NCBI GenBank assembly: GCA_031763025.1 | Contig: JASSKH010000010.1 | Location: 6,691,901-6,755,900, forward strand | Length of the DNA stretch: 64,000 nucleotides | Source of the DNA: Macrocystis pyrifera | Lineage: Eukaryota > Sar > Phaeophyceae > Laminariales > Laminariaceae | Direction: 5' to 3' | In this document: piece by piece, positions 54,300 through 64,000 of the stretch | How positions within the stretch are numbered: the stretch's first letter is position 1 | How the letters are laid out: the number at the start of each line of letters is the position of its first letter | The notes under the pieces: generated by a model | Told to the model about the DNA's origin: nothing | The model's database searches: none | Seen by the model: the letters and a program-made list of their open reading frames with translations, nothing else | Position numbers and translations under genes: made by a program

Positions 54300-55263
54300 A
54301 CGGGGGTCGCGGGGATATCAGAGGATGAGTTAACACCAAAACGATTCAGCATGCTCTCAATGAACGCCTTCTGCGTAATCTCCAATGTCCCCAGTTCCCA
54401 GTCGCGTTTGAAAGCACAACCAGTATACCAAGTCAATTCGCCAAGGTTATTCGTGGGAAATTTCACAGCTAGCGCGGCATGGAAATCTCTACATGTCTCA
54501 TCCGATCCTGCGATCACGATGTCATCTACATGAACGGCCATGATCAGTTCTACCTTGCCGTCTACAACCATGCGAAACACACACGGGTCAGACCTTCCCT
54601 GCTCCATTCCGTACTCTACCACGGTCTCTACCAATAATCCGGCCCACTGCCGTCCGCTCTGCTTTAGACCATACAGTGATCTGTTGAGGTGGACGATCTT
54701 TCCGGACATGTCACCACACCCACCGGGCAGTTTCCTGTATATCTCGGCGTCGAGTTTCGCGCGAACAAAAGCTTTGCGACGTCTAGATGAAAAATCTTTA
54801 AACCATGTTCATTTGCAACAGCCGCCAGAAATTTAACTGACGCCGACGAGGGAGTCGGTGCAAACGTTTGAAAATAATCTACTTCCTGCACCTGGCTAAA
54901 ACCCTTAGCCACAAGTCTGGCCTTTGTCTTCACTATCAAGCCATCCTTATCCGTCTTGTAGGTAAACACCCACTTCGCACCTACAGGTTTCCGCCCTTTT
55001 GGCGGTGTCGCGGCTTCGTACGTACCGGTCGTTTTGTGACCGTCCAACTCAATTTTCATGTCCTCGTGCCACGCCGCCTTGTATTGAGAACACTCTACAT
55101 CTGCTACGGACTGTGGGGGCGGTTCTAGGTCTTCCGGGAAACCACTCGGCATGCACACGCTCAACTCCCCTTTGTTCTCCACAGCAGGTCCTCCGGCCAT
55201 CAAGCCACTGCGTCCTCCGTCGTCCAGGGCGTACGATCCAGCATACTCCCAGGCTTCGTCCAC
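54290..55263 (-). pseudogene. rt: copia copy 3 reverse transcriptase, one-base deletion
   Basis: The RT N-terminal part lies in 54,664-55,263 (GAKWVFTYKTDKDG, FHLDVA) and the rest in 54,290-54,709 (SLYGLKQSGRQW, AVHVDDIVI). A base is lost at about 54,776, between the first catalytic Asp and the next block. Confidence 0.9.
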
Positions 55264-55312
55264 GACTCGTACGCTGCCGCAAGCAGCGCGTCTGCGGTCC
55301 TTTCATCCATCC

Positions 55313-55795
55313 TTACCTGGTGCACAGCAGGTTCACCCTCCAGGCGTTGGCTTTGACCCCGGGTCCGGCCCCGTACAGTCGGGGGGAGCCGGCCCCAGCT
55401 GCTGAGCTCGTGTGCTGGCCTCCCCGACAGGACCGCGGGGGGATCCTCACCGTCCCCTTGCCGGTGTCGGAGGCTGATGCTGCGCCCGGGTCGTTTCCGG
55501 CCCTCCCTGTTGGGACCGAGGAGGCGTCCACGGCGCCCCCTTGAGACGAATCCATCGTCTCGGCTGTTTCGGCCCTCCCTGTCGGGACCGAGGAGGCGTC
55601 CACGGCACCCCCTTGAGACGAACCCATCGTCTCGGGTGTTTCGCCGCCGGCGCCGGCGGCAGGTGGCTGCTGTGCGTGCTCCTGCATAAACGCGTCCAGG
55701 TCAAAACCCCACGTCACGTCGAGGTCGTTCAAGTGAGCCAGACCGTTGTCCAGCTCATCCACCACCCCCCCACCACCTCGATCCGACGTGCTCAC
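55313..55795 (-). pseudogene. copia copy 3 integrase-RT linker
   Basis: 160 codons with the duplicated ETMGSSQGGAVDASSVPTGR module seen in copy 1. Out of frame with the integrase because of a C-run at about 55,810-55,820. Confidence 0.75.
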
Positions 55796-57330
55796 GTCGT
55801 CTGCCTCTGACCCCCCCCCCCCTTTTCCGTAGACAGGGAGTCATTCGCCTGGGCAGGTACAGGTGGTGCAGGTGACACGCGTTGCCAGGTGACATTGCGC
55901 GTTATTAGCACAGTGCGGTTCTTTGTCAGCACTCGTACTGAATCTCCGGGGTAGTTTGTTGCAGGGCCGAGGTAAAAGCACTCTTGCGCTTTCGCCTGTG
56001 ACTTGTTTTCCCTCTTCACCTTGCAATAGCCAGGCTTGAGGAAGGGCAGTAGTACTACCGGGGGGGGGCTACCATGCCACATCTCATGTGGCGACTTGCT
56101 CTGCGGGTTAGCTGTTGTTGCTGTGCGGTTCAAGGCGTCACACGCCCAGTGGGACGCTTCCGCCCGCAACGACGTCGTGGCCGGGAGTTTCGCGCCAGGA
56201 AAAAGCTCTTGAGCCTGGATTCGGCCCGCCATTGCGGCCGTCTCTATCAAACCTAGCGCGCGCTCTGCTACTCCATTGAATTGGGGACTGTCGGCCGTCG
56301 TGAATTCCTGCTTGATCCCTCGTGATCTACACAGGTCGCCAAACGTTCCCCCGCGGAATTCACCACCCCCATCAGATCGGACGATTACCACCGTAGAAGG
56401 GACCCCGTCTGCACGAGAATCCGCAAGGAACAGCTCGAACATTTCCGCGGCGTCCGACTTGTGGCGCATAAAGTACACCCACGTATACCGGGAAAACTCG
56501 TCGCGCACGATGAGAGTATACCGCTTCCGCCCGAGAGACTCTACCACCTTTGGTCCACTCAAATCCACAAAAACCCTCCCGAGCTTCTTATCTGCTCGTG
56601 TGTGTGTGGACTGCTTGATACCTGTGCGGAGACCCTTTGCCATGGAGCACCCTTTGCACTCCAGCAGCTTTCCCTCGAGGACAATCCCTTGCTGCTCCGC
56701 GGTCTTGCGAAGTAGTACCTCGTGGGAGTGTCCAGCAGCGCAGTGGAAACCGTTGATGTTGATTGCAGACTTGTTGGGCAGTTGTCCCGGGGCGAGTACA
56801 GCACAGGCATTTTCCCCACAATTGCGGTCGACCCGGTAGCCGTATAGGCTGTAGAGAGTCCCACTCAACGGGAACACGATCGAACGCTCCGACTTGAGCC
56901 TGATTACAACCCCCGTGGGGCGCCCTTCGAAAGTATGGCCGTTTTTGACCAGAGTGGGCAGGGAAAATAAGTGGTAGCGGAGATCCGGCACGTGCGCAAC
57001 GTTCGTAAGCAGCACTTGCACGGGACCGTTTCCGGACCGAAAGACAACACTCACGTCACCGTAACCTTCGATCGCTCGGGTAGATCCGTCAGCGATTCGA
57101 TGAGTCAAGTTGCATTCTCTATAATTGATCATGCAGTCAGCGGAGGGCGTCATGTGAGTAGACGCACCACTATCACATATCCAAGCCTCGTCTCCTACCT
57201 GCCAAGCAGACTCCCCTTCCCCCGAACCATCGCTCCACTTGCCTGTCTCTTCGGCCTTGAAAGCTGAGGCCTGGACAGTACCTTTTTCCGGGTCGTCGTC
57301 CCTTGCCCCATCCTTACTCGTCACCGCCAT
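55792..57330 (-). CDS. pro-int: copia copy 3 protease-integrase ORF, intact
   Basis: 512 codons, the best-preserved protease-integrase in the window. Retropepsin D53-S54-G55 (WICDSGASTHM). Integrase H196-x4-H201 ... C225-x2-C228, then D256 (FVDLSG), D320 (RSDGGGEF) and E356 (FNGVAERALG), 35 residues after D320. It ends in a frame change at the C-run after SLSTEKGG. The preceding gag frame ends at a TAG (57,346-57,348), and translation of this segment would need to start at or read past it. Confidence 0.92.
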   Translation of the reverse strand: MAVTSKDGARDDDPEKGTVQASAFKAEETGKWSDGSGEGESAWQVGDEAWICDSGASTHMTPSADCMINYRECNLTHRIADGSTRAIEGYGDVSVVFRSGNGPVQVLLTNVAHVPDLRYHLFSLPTLVKNGHTFEGRPTGVVIRLKSERSIVFPLSGTLYSLYGYRVDRNCGENACAVLAPGQLPNKSAININGFHCAAGHSHEVLLRKTAEQQGIVLEGKLLECKGCSMAKGLRTGIKQSTHTRADKKLGRVFVDLSGPKVVESLGRKRYTLIVRDEFSRYTWVYFMRHKSDAAEMFELFLADSRADGVPSTVVIVRSDGGGEFRGGTFGDLCRSRGIKQEFTTADSPQFNGVAERALGLIETAAMAGRIQAQELFPGAKLPATTSLRAEASHWACDALNRTATTANPQSKSPHEMWHGSPPPVVLLPFLKPGYCKVKRENKSQAKAQECFYLGPATNYPGDSVRVLTKNRTVLITRNVTWQRVSPAPPVPAQANDSLSTEKGGGGQRQTT

Positions 57331-57345
57331 GACAGCTTCTTCTTT

Positions 57346-58785
57346 CTATGAGGGGCAGACATCAGCAGCGTGTCCCAGCCCGTTGCATCGACTGCATCGA
57401 TCCGTGGACATGGGACAGGCATCGGCAGAGTGCCCGCGTCCCTGGCATCGACTGCATAGCTTCGCCGTACACTCGCTCCTCCAATGGCCCTTCTTGCCAC
57501 ACCTATGGCACTTGCCCACTGGAGTACTTCCGCTGGCGGCTTTGGCGTCGTTACCATTGCCACCAGCAGCCGCGGTCGAGCCACCACCGCCCTCGTTGGA
57601 GCCTCTACCGCCTCGTCCGTGACCCCGTCGTCCACCTTTTTCTTTGCCATTTCCTCCACCTTTCCGGCGACCACCGCCACCGCCGCCGCCGCCGCCGTAC
57701 ATAGCATGGCCTGCGTGGCCAGCGTTGGACCCCTTCTTCCTGTTTCCAGAAAGTCGGTGATGCCGTTCTCGAACAGCCTTGATGATGTCATCACGGCCGA
57801 TGCTGTCACGTGATGCCAGGTTCCGAGCCTCCACTTCGTATTCGGCAGGCAGAGCGTCAATAAAGATGGTGTACAGCATGTGGTCGTCTACTGACATTCC
57901 TGCTGTTCGCATTTCCGCGGCAAGATCCTCGATCCTGCCCATCTCCTCGAGCGGGTTGCTCCCCGGCGCCATCTTAAAACTGTTAAGGCGTCGGGAGAGG
58001 TCTGATTTGGCCCCCGTCGTCTGAGGGCCGTACCACGCAAGGAGAGCGTCCCACGCTTGCCTCGGCGAGGTACACCGGTGCTAAATGCTTTTATCGCTCT
58101 TGCTCTTGAGGGCCGTCGACAGGAAATTCCATGCCAGTGTATGCCTGTGCACACTTTCGCGGCTAAACCCCCTAGCGACAAGCATCGAGTTTTCGGTGTC
58201 TAATTCCCCTACGGGAATGTACTGTGGTGGATCCGACACGAAAGCAGACAAGAAACCAACTCCTTTGGCGTAATACCGAGCGCCTCTTGTCCAGGGGTTG
58301 AACTCAGAATTTTGCCCACTAAACGATGGCACAGGAATGTGTTTGAAGGCCAAATGGTGCGATAGAGGCAGATCAAATCCACCACCCAACTCACCGCCGG
58401 GGTATGCACCCCATCCTCCTGTCCTCCCGTGCTGGTCTGGCTCACCCCTCGGTGGGCCAACCTCGACAGGCAACGCAGTTCCTCCGCGTCCAGTTGCTCC
58501 CAAATCTGGCGAGGCGCCCTCACGCAAATTTGTCTCTGCTTCTGCTGCAATCTCTCTTACAGCAGTGGGTACTGCCCCTTGTGGGCTCTCTCCTACAGCA
58601 GCGCTACTCACAGCGCTGCCGGACTCCGATCGGCCGTTGTTCCTCATGAACTTGGCCATCATGTCCCTCATGGCGTTCAGCATCGACGCCTCTCTGTTCT
58701 CCATCGCCAGCCTGATCTCGCGTCGCAGCGTTTCAACGTCACTTAGAGAGTCGCGCTCTTCTTGAGCCGATCCCTTCGAGGGCAT
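57346..58785 (-). pseudogene. gag: copia copy 3 gag with two in-frame TAGs
   Basis: Starts MPSKGSAQEERDSLSDVE at 58,785. TAG at 58,083-58,081 at the same place as in copy 1; the frame then continues through AWDALLAWYGP, the gag core, the Gly-run and the three CCHC knuckles. A second TAG follows CPS (57,348-57,346), where copy 1 has TCG. Otherwise colinear with copy 1. Confidence 0.88.
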
Positions 58786-59087
58786 CGTGGGCTTCTGGTA
58801 CTAGACCTCAAACGTTTAAGTCACTAGTGTGGTCATAGAGTCCAAGCCTGGATGCCCTGACCACCACGTGGTCTGATGAGTTTCTTTATAATCGTTGTAT
58901 TAGAGGACAGAGGAGGGGGGAGAGAGAGCGGAGCCTAGCTCGTAGCTCGGAGCAGAGAACGGAGCAGAGAACGGAGTGCTCAAACTCTCCTTGTGAACAC
59001 ACGGCATAATTCATAATAACGCCTGCGAAGATATACGCAACCCTCTACACCTTGTAACCGTCGCTGCTGGAACGATCCAAACGAACA

Positions 59088-59165
59088 GGTGTCTATCAGT
59101 CGGTCTGTCAGCTAAGAGCTAGCAAGTGACAACGACCCCAGAAATCGTAATTATAGTTGTATTTT
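59088..59165. repeat. Host tandem-unit spacer J, unit 2 (right remnant)
   Basis: Resumes the unit after copia copy 3 (ctgtcagctaagagctagca, then gtaattatagttgtattt) and stops at 59,165, where a TATAAATTTTGAA sequence begins. Confidence 0.6.
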
Positions 59166-59299
59166 ATAAATTTTGAAAAAGTTATATTTATATATTCTTG
59201 GGGAGGACAAATTCTTATCTCGCCTGCCCGAAACTGACTGGAACTATCAGGCATCAACGCGAAGGATAAATGGACATCCCCATGCTATTAACATATTGT
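59166..59299. other. Junction segment
   Basis: Begins like the SINE-like repeat (tataaattttgaa) and then diverges. No gene is supported. It lies between the host spacer and the terminal repeat of the tyrosine-recombinase element. Confidence 0.35.
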
Positions 59300-59525
59300 T
59301 TGTTATGGCTCAAGAATTCTGGATTAATTTTTCCCATGAAGACTACCCTTGTTGTGCAAATTCAGTAAAAACCCAAATATGATACGAACGGTCACTCACA
59401 CCGTCACAAGCCCCGTTCATATCCCCCCTTCTACCTTTTATGAAAACGCTCCTACATTTCATGGATCAGGCTAGCCCGAACTCTGATGGCCTCGCTCCAA
59501 TCTCTGCGAGGCTATCTAACACTCA
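59300..59525 (-). repeat. Split direct repeat B2
   Basis: 226 bp, almost identical to 59,798-60,023 (ttgttatggctcaagaattc ... ctatctaacactca). Confidence 0.85.
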
Positions 59526-59797
59526 TAACCAACACCCAAACAAATTACACCGACTTGTTGCAACCTGATTCCCCCCCTCTTGAGCGACAGGGCGGGCGGG
59601 TGGGAAAGTCGATCAATTGTCTGGGCCCACTACTGCTACGAATTCTCGTAGCCGCAGCGGCCGTCTAATACCAAGGAGCTCTGGTGGCTAGACGCTTTCA
59701 ACTGACGTCTGATCTCGCCTCGTCTCACGATTTTGCCCAACTTCTTCGAATTCCAAAACGCCTCCACAAACTCCACCTCCCTACGGGAAGTTACATT
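59526..59797 (-). repeat. Segment A2 between the B repeats
   Basis: 272 bp with no gene. By the layout of Ngaro/PAT elements it should match a 5' A1 copy outside the window. Position-based inference. Confidence 0.5.
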
Positions 59798-60023
59798 TTG
59801 TTATGGCTCAAGAATTCTGGATTGATTTTTCCCATGAAGACTACCCTTGTTGTGCAAATTCAGTAAAAACCCAAATATGATACGAACGGTCACTCACACC
59901 GTCACAAACCCCGTTCATATCCCCCCTTCTACCTTTTATGAAAACGCTCCTACATTTCATGGATCAGGCTAGCCCGAACTCTGATGGCCTCGCTCCAATC
60001 TCTGCGAGGCTATCTAACACTCA
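59798..60023 (-). repeat. Split direct repeat B1
   Basis: First of the two 226-bp copies, just downstream of the recombinase stop. Confidence 0.85.
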
Positions 60024-60078
60024 CCCCATATGGCCAGCCTGACCATTCCAAACATCTTTTCATGCTATCACCGTTATC

Positions 60079-61266
60079 CTACGTTTCGGCGAGTGCAACA
60101 GAAACGGAGTTTGCGCCTTCCCCTGCCTCCCTCACGTACGTCATAAACGCTCGAGACTTCCACCTTCCTGCGCGCTGAATTTGCAACTCCGAGATTCCTT
60201 GGGACGCAAGCTGAGTGGCCCCCCGATTCTTCCTGAGTGCAGTGCGAACTGCTTGGGGTCTCTACCGCTGCTACCTACCATGAGTCTCAGCGCAGCGACC
60301 GCTTCCGTCCTAGTAAACACTTTCCACCCGACCGTGGTGCTCCTAACGGTCAACGGCGCTTCCGCTGGTAGCGAGGGGTATACGTCCAGTAGTTCGAGCA
60401 GAGTTTCGAACGCCCCCATCTGCGCCCCCCCCGACATGTTCTCCTTTACGAGGCGTGTGCGCGTGATGGTGCACCCTGCCCTTTTTTGGTCGCACTTTGA
60501 CGCCAAAAACTTTACCTGCACTGCTGTGGCGGTCGCTCTGTTCTCGAACGCCACCTGCACCCCTTTGTGAAAGAAATAAATGCATTTCCGCGTGAGACAA
60601 AACTCGGGATGAATCTGTCCGTTTGCGTACGCCCATAACTCCGACGCTCGGCACAAAAGGAAATACGACACGGCGAGTCCTAGCCACATCACGTAACCCC
60701 CGTCTGCCATACTCACGACTGTCTGTCGCCCTTCCGCGAGCATAGCCCACGTCAGGGGCAATCTCATTTGTTTTTTTCTTTTTAGACATACCGTGCGCCC
60801 TGTCTATCCCTTTTCCCACTGCGACTATCATGCAATGAGACAAGGGTAGCTCCCGGCCTGCGAACATCTTGTGGAAAAAGTTAACGGCCGCCAAGTACCC
60901 TCTGACGGTCGATTGCTGTTTGTTATGCACGAAACAGCGGGACGTCATGAATTCGAGCAGTTCCGTCAGCGTTGCATCGGGATCGTCAACTGTCTGCAAC
61001 CACGGCCCTTTCCCCTGGGCTTGTCTCTCTTTCACCCAGGTGTTCTACTTCGCTAAGTAGTTTTTCTGAGTACTCTTCGCGACTGAACCAAGGGCGAGCG
61101 TTTCGACCAACCTCGCCACCTCTTCCTTCTTTCCTCCGTTGTCGTTCCCTGTTTCCATTAGGCGCGTGGGCGTGTGGTATGCATACCATGTGTTGAGCGA
61201 GACATGCATGATACAAAACGTGCGAGTCAACCGAGTTCTTCTGCGTCGTTCATCATGAGGTTCCAT
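60079..61266 (-). pseudogene. Tyrosine recombinase, at least three frame breaks
   Basis: N-terminal SAM-like part (VAKSTQKNYLAK; TVRGYLAAVNFFHKMFAG), then a catalytic domain with Arg in YFLLCRASELWAY, the H-x2-R box LHSGRIG and the nucleophile Tyr at 60,138-60,136 within RAFMTYVREAGEG. Breaks occur at a T-run (~61,050), an A-run (~60,775) and a G-run (~60,220). All catalytic residues are preserved across the frames. Stop at 60,081-60,079. It would integrate the circular cDNA by site-specific recombination, in place of a DDE integrase. Confidence 0.88.
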
Positions 61267-61425
61267 AGAATGTCGTCGTGTTTAGTGAGGATGTTATTTG
61301 TCTGGAGCACAATATCGAAAATCCCCGAACCCCGCCGACCAGTGGGCTGTTCGTATCACTCGCTGGAGTGGGTCAGCTCCCTGACCTTGTCTGCCAGTAT
61401 CTGTCTAGGCCACCGTGAAATTCCA
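61267..61425 (-). other. RNase H to recombinase linker
   Basis: Frame with NVLADGISRWPR (the end of RNase H), then IFDIVLQTNNILTKHDDILW before a stop. No methyltransferase motif is present. Confidence 0.5.
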
Positions 61426-61962
61426 TCAGCTAAAACGTTCTGCGCCCGGAATATGTTTAGCAGTGTGGTTCCAACCTCCCGCGAGTTCAAGGTGCCCCAA
61501 CATTCTCATGAGTAGGCACGCCCTTTTGTCTGTCGCCCCACCGCTTCGACATACCCATGATACGACGGCCATGTTGTCCCCTCGCATCAAGATCGGGTCC
61601 CCTGCCGCATCCGGGCGGTCTCCCACCAATTCTAGCATGACCCACGCAGTCACCACCATTCCCAGTAATTCTAACAGGTTGATGGTGATGGTACAGGTCT
61701 CCTGTAGATCGGCTTTCCTTTTAAGTTCGGCAGTCAGCTCTATCGGCAAGTCGTTTCTCCAAAAAAACTTCTTCTCAGCACAGAAACCTCCCACAGCCTC
61801 GAACCTCGCGTCCGACAGGTAGTGCCTTTTGGCGGGTCGTGTTATTGCCGTGTAACAGGGCGCACTAAGCGTCTCTCCTTCTACCAGGAGCTCGTGATCT
61901 ATCGCCCATTTCCAAAACAAGAGGTCAGCGTGAAACTCTTTGCCAAGCTCTACCATGCGCTT
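61426..61962 (-). pseudogene. rnh: RNase H of the tyrosine-recombinase element
   Basis: Same frame as RT but separated from it by one TAA (61,965-61,963). Contains YLSDARFEAVGGFC, LLELLGMVVTAW and LMRGDNMAVVSWV, the RNase H series of DIRS-order elements. The ending NVLADGISRWP is read one frame over, after an indel in GAERF at about 61,430. Confidence 0.82.
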
Positions 61963-63034
61963 TTAGTTTTTCCTTGCGCTCTCATCGTGTAGTCCGGTCA
62001 GACGCAACAGCCTCCATACGAAATACCTGCCCGCTCGTACTACGTACGTGAGGTTCCACAGCTTCCCGGCCATGCTGAGAACGTCCCTTGCGGTCGCACG
62101 CTTTCTGTTCAAGGGCCACTGCTCCAGCAGCAACCTTTTTATAGCGTCAGCTTTTTCGCGCGGGAAAGAGATTCTCATTGTGTGCGAGTTGATAGTGAAT
62201 CCTAACGCGTCAATCTTGGAGTCCCAGTCCGTACTCTTTTTCGGGGCTAAGATGGGCGTGACTCCCTCCTCCCCGGGACCAAATAAGCGCACGTGATCCG
62301 AGGCAAGAGAGGCTGATGCGATCAGAGCGGACTTGTCGTCGTCTGAATGTTGAACCCTGATTAGGAGGTAGTCGTCTACGTACACGGTTGTGAAAAATGG
62401 GTCAGAGATCTCTCCCCCGCTGTGTGCTCTAATTTTGGCGTCTGGGGGAATCGGCGCGGGTGTGCCTTCTTCCCATCGATCTACCACCTTAACGTGGGCC
62501 ATCATGCTTTTTCCTTCCTCTAGTAGCTGGCTCGACTTGAGTGTGGTGCTGCAGTGCGCGTGTTCGGCCGCGGCCGATATGACACCCCCAAAAACCCGGC
62601 GATCCCGACCATCCGAACGTTAAACGAAAATCAATCACTACCAGATCTCCTACGGTGTAGCAAAAATTGTGTGCTTGGTCCGGATCCACCCGCACGTTCC
62701 TAAAGGCATCCGACACGTCGGCCTTACTCATCAGTATCCTCTCAACTGGGAACTTTTTTCTCAGTGTCACGAGTTCGTCCAAGAATTTGGGCAGCGCATG
62801 TGCGCAGAGGCATTGGGGGACTGTGTCAGGGTCGGTGTCGCCGTTGAGTCCATCTTTCTCCCCTCGACTCTGTACATCGAACGACAAACCACTTATGATC
62901 CTAACCTTGTGTGTCACATCTGCCACCAACGGGGACACTCGCAGATTAGGGATTTCGTGCGCAGATGACTTTTGAATCACTAAGCATTTTTCACGTCTTA
63001 CGTCTTCGCCAATTTTTTTCCAAACGGCTGGCAA
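61963..63034 (-). pseudogene. rt: Reverse transcriptase of the tyrosine-recombinase element
   Basis: The N-terminal part (63,034-62,489) has HKVRIISGLSFD, SKADVSDAFRNVRV (catalytic Asp) and LTFGWSGSPGFWG. After an indel in a G/T-run at about 62,590, the next frame carries VISAAAEHAHCSTT, FFTTVYVDDYLLI (catalytic Asp pair), DALGFTINSHTMRISF and RDVLSMAGKLWNL. It overlaps the end of ORF1, and the ORF1 frame can enter RT by a -1 slip at 63,019-63,013. Confidence 0.88.
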
Positions 63035-64000
63035 ATGCTCGTTGACACTGGGTGGTTTCCGTATTGTAATGCGCGCTCTAGATCTACACCCGTCGCTGCT
63101 GCGTTCACCGGTACCCCCCCCGTGACGATCGCGACGAGCTCGTCCACCGCCCCGAAACCTTTCAGGTCTCCGAAGTATCGTTTTATGTGTGCGGGGTTTA
63201 TCGGTGGTGCGACCAGTGATCCTCCTAATGCTCGAGCTACGTCCCCCACGACTCCTTGCTTATCGCGCATCATGGTTGTGCAAATGTTAGCGAGCGTATA
63301 AAGCAGTTCTTCTCTTTTTCGTGCGTCAAGATCATCCTTTCCGAGTTTTTCTTTTTCTGCGTACCATTGTTGTATCATGCATTCTGATCGTTTTCGACTG
63401 AGCGACTCCCCATTAGGAAGCCGTGAGCGTGCTGACCCGCTACTCTCCCGCGCGTCGACCGCAACGAGCGCTGATTCAACTAACTGCTGCAAGGGTGGCT
63501 GGGCTTGCCCTTGCTCTCTCTGCCAGGCTACGTGTGACGACTGTGCTGGTGCGGGGATTTCTCTGTACTGAACAGGTGGACGGCCCTTCTGATTTGAGCC
63601 TTCTGCGGGATCGACACTGTATCGATTCGCGTGAAAGTGGGGTAATCTGGCCCTCTGCTCAAGCTGTTCTGTGCTGTGGTGTGAGTCTTCCGCGTAGCCG
63701 ATACTGTCTCGGTTTCCGTCGGAAGGGGGTATACTGGCCCTCTGCCTACACCAAGCCTGCTGCACTGAACCTTCCGCAACCTCGGTACTGTCCCGATTCG
63801 CAAAGAAGTGGGGTAATCTGGCCCTCTGTTCAGACAGAATGTCCCTTTTATCAAGTACTCCCTTCTTCTGGTTATTCGTTGATTCAGCTAACTGCTGCAA
63901 GGGTGGCTGGGCTTGCCCTTGCTCTCTCTGCCAGGCTATGTGTGACGACTGTGCTGTGCTGGTGTGGGGATTTCTCTGTACTGAACGGGTGGACGGCCCT
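62998..64000 (-). CDS. ORF1 (gag position), 5' end outside window
   Basis: The frame is open from the window edge to a stop at 62,998-63,000, about 334 codons visible. The first half is a ~400-bp tandem duplication: ARLPHFFANRDSTEVAEG and ARLPHFHANRYSVDPAEG, and twice AWQREQGQAQPPLQQL. The second half is ordered (KREELLYTLANICTTMM, IKRYFGDLKGFGAVDELV). No zinc knuckle is seen. Position upstream of RT implies a gag-like structural protein. The stop lies 13 bases past the slippery A-run. Confidence 0.6.
   Translation of the reverse strand, partial: GPSTRSVQRNPHTSTAQSSHIAWQREQGQAQPPLQQLAESTNNQKKGVLDKRDILSEQRARLPHFFANRDSTEVAEGSVQQAWCRQRASIPPSDGNRDSIGYAEDSHHSTEQLEQRARLPHFHANRYSVDPAEGSNQKGRPPVQYREIPAPAQSSHVAWQREQGQAQPPLQQLVESALVAVDARESSGSARSRLPNGESLSRKRSECMIQQWYAEKEKLGKDDLDARKREELLYTLANICTTMMRDKQGVVGDVARALGGSLVAPPINPAHIKRYFGDLKGFGAVDELVAIVTGGVPVNAAATGVDLERALQYGNHPVSTSICQPFGKKLAKT
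63013..63019 (-). promoter_or_regulatory. Candidate -1 ribosomal frameshift heptamer A AAA AAA
   Basis: Near the end of ORF1 the codons GGA AAA AAA place A_AAA_AAA in the exact X_XXY_YYZ phase. A -1 slip leaves KK and continues IGEDVRREKC in the RT frame, while the zero frame stops 13 bases later. Downstream RNA structure was not assessed. Other A-, G- and T-runs of this element carry inactivating indels, so a plain mutation is the alternative. Confidence 0.45.

Larger units (their letters stand above)
52987..59087 (-). mobile_element. Ty1/copia copy 3, 6.1 kb, coding region broken
   Basis: Minus orientation. LTRs 52,987-53,254 and about 58,828-59,087. It holds every copia domain, with an in-frame TAG in gag, a second TAG before protease, and single-base frame breaks in the linker, RT and RT/RNase H junction. 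Only GGT is shared directly at the two flanks, so the target duplication is not clean. Confidence 0.93.
59300..64000 (-). mobile_element. Tyrosine-recombinase retroelement (Ngaro/PAT/DIRS-like), 5' end outside window
   Basis: The minus-strand order ORF1 (gag position), RT, RNase H, tyrosine recombinase is that of DIRS-order elements. There is no integrase or protease. 3' of the recombinase, a 226-bp direct repeat pair (59,798-60,023 and 59,300-59,525) encloses a 272-bp segment, matching the B1-A2-B2 split direct repeats of Ngaro/PAT-type elements. The matching A1 would lie beyond 64,000. No methyltransferase domain fits between RNase H and the recombinase. Several frame breaks make it inactive as it stands. 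Confidence 0.88.

Noticed and set aside
60079..61266. Crypton or phage integrase instead of a retroelement recombinase
   Set aside because: RT and RNase H lie directly upstream on the same strand, with split direct repeats downstream, which fits a DIRS-order retroelement.

Overview
This window is eukaryotic, repeat-dominated DNA. It contains no bacterial-style operons, tRNA/rRNA genes or CRISPR. Nearly every recognisable protein belongs to a retroelement: three copies of one Ty1/copia family, one Ty3/gypsy element with a chromodomain-type tail, and one tyrosine-recombinase (DIRS/Ngaro/PAT-like) retroelement. The mix of elements, the GC level and the abundant (CAG)n suggest an algal or other protist nuclear genome, perhaps a brown alga. 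That is an inference from element style; no host gene identifies the species.

Layout. (1) 1-8,969 and 45,182-59,165 are one ancient tandem array of a 3-4.5 kb host unit. Each unit holds a CAG-rich higher-order repeat, an exon-like segment with Cys pairs (E) and a second Cys-containing gene relic (P), both read on the minus strand. The array carries a PIF/Harbinger-like insertion (3,502-4,302), a SINE-like repeat, copia copies 2 and 3, and an unidentified 1.8 kb insert. (2) 8,970-45,181 behaves as one 36.2 kb insertion in the third P relic. It has matching ~21-bp terminal inverted repeats and a 10-bp target duplication GTACTGCTTC, and the empty site is visible in the relic at 5,440-5,990. Its ends are arrays of a 13-bp palindrome of the form TAACAnnnTGTTA. 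(3) Nested inside it are copia copy 1 (9,503-15,987), a ~12.9 kb gypsy element bounded by 402-bp direct repeats (16,590-29,448), an LTR element without pol (31,937 to ~39,186), a 4.1 kb foldback palindrome (39,187-43,318) and two MITEs. Subtracting these leaves about 5.4 kb of core, with no transposase seen. (4) 59,166-64,000 holds the 3' part of a tyrosine-recombinase retroelement on the minus strand, with split direct repeats and a candidate -1 frameshift site.

Most notable. The gypsy element carries a clear NADAR (YbiA-like) ADP-ribose-linked domain between its nucleocapsid-like region and its protease. The 36 kb insertion with palindrome-array termini is the main structural novelty. Nearly all coding regions are broken. 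Copia copy 1 has LTRs differing only by a CT slip although its pol has four frame breaks, which suggests mobilisation in trans or sequencing/assembly indels. Copia copies 1 and 3 share the same in-frame TAG inside gag.
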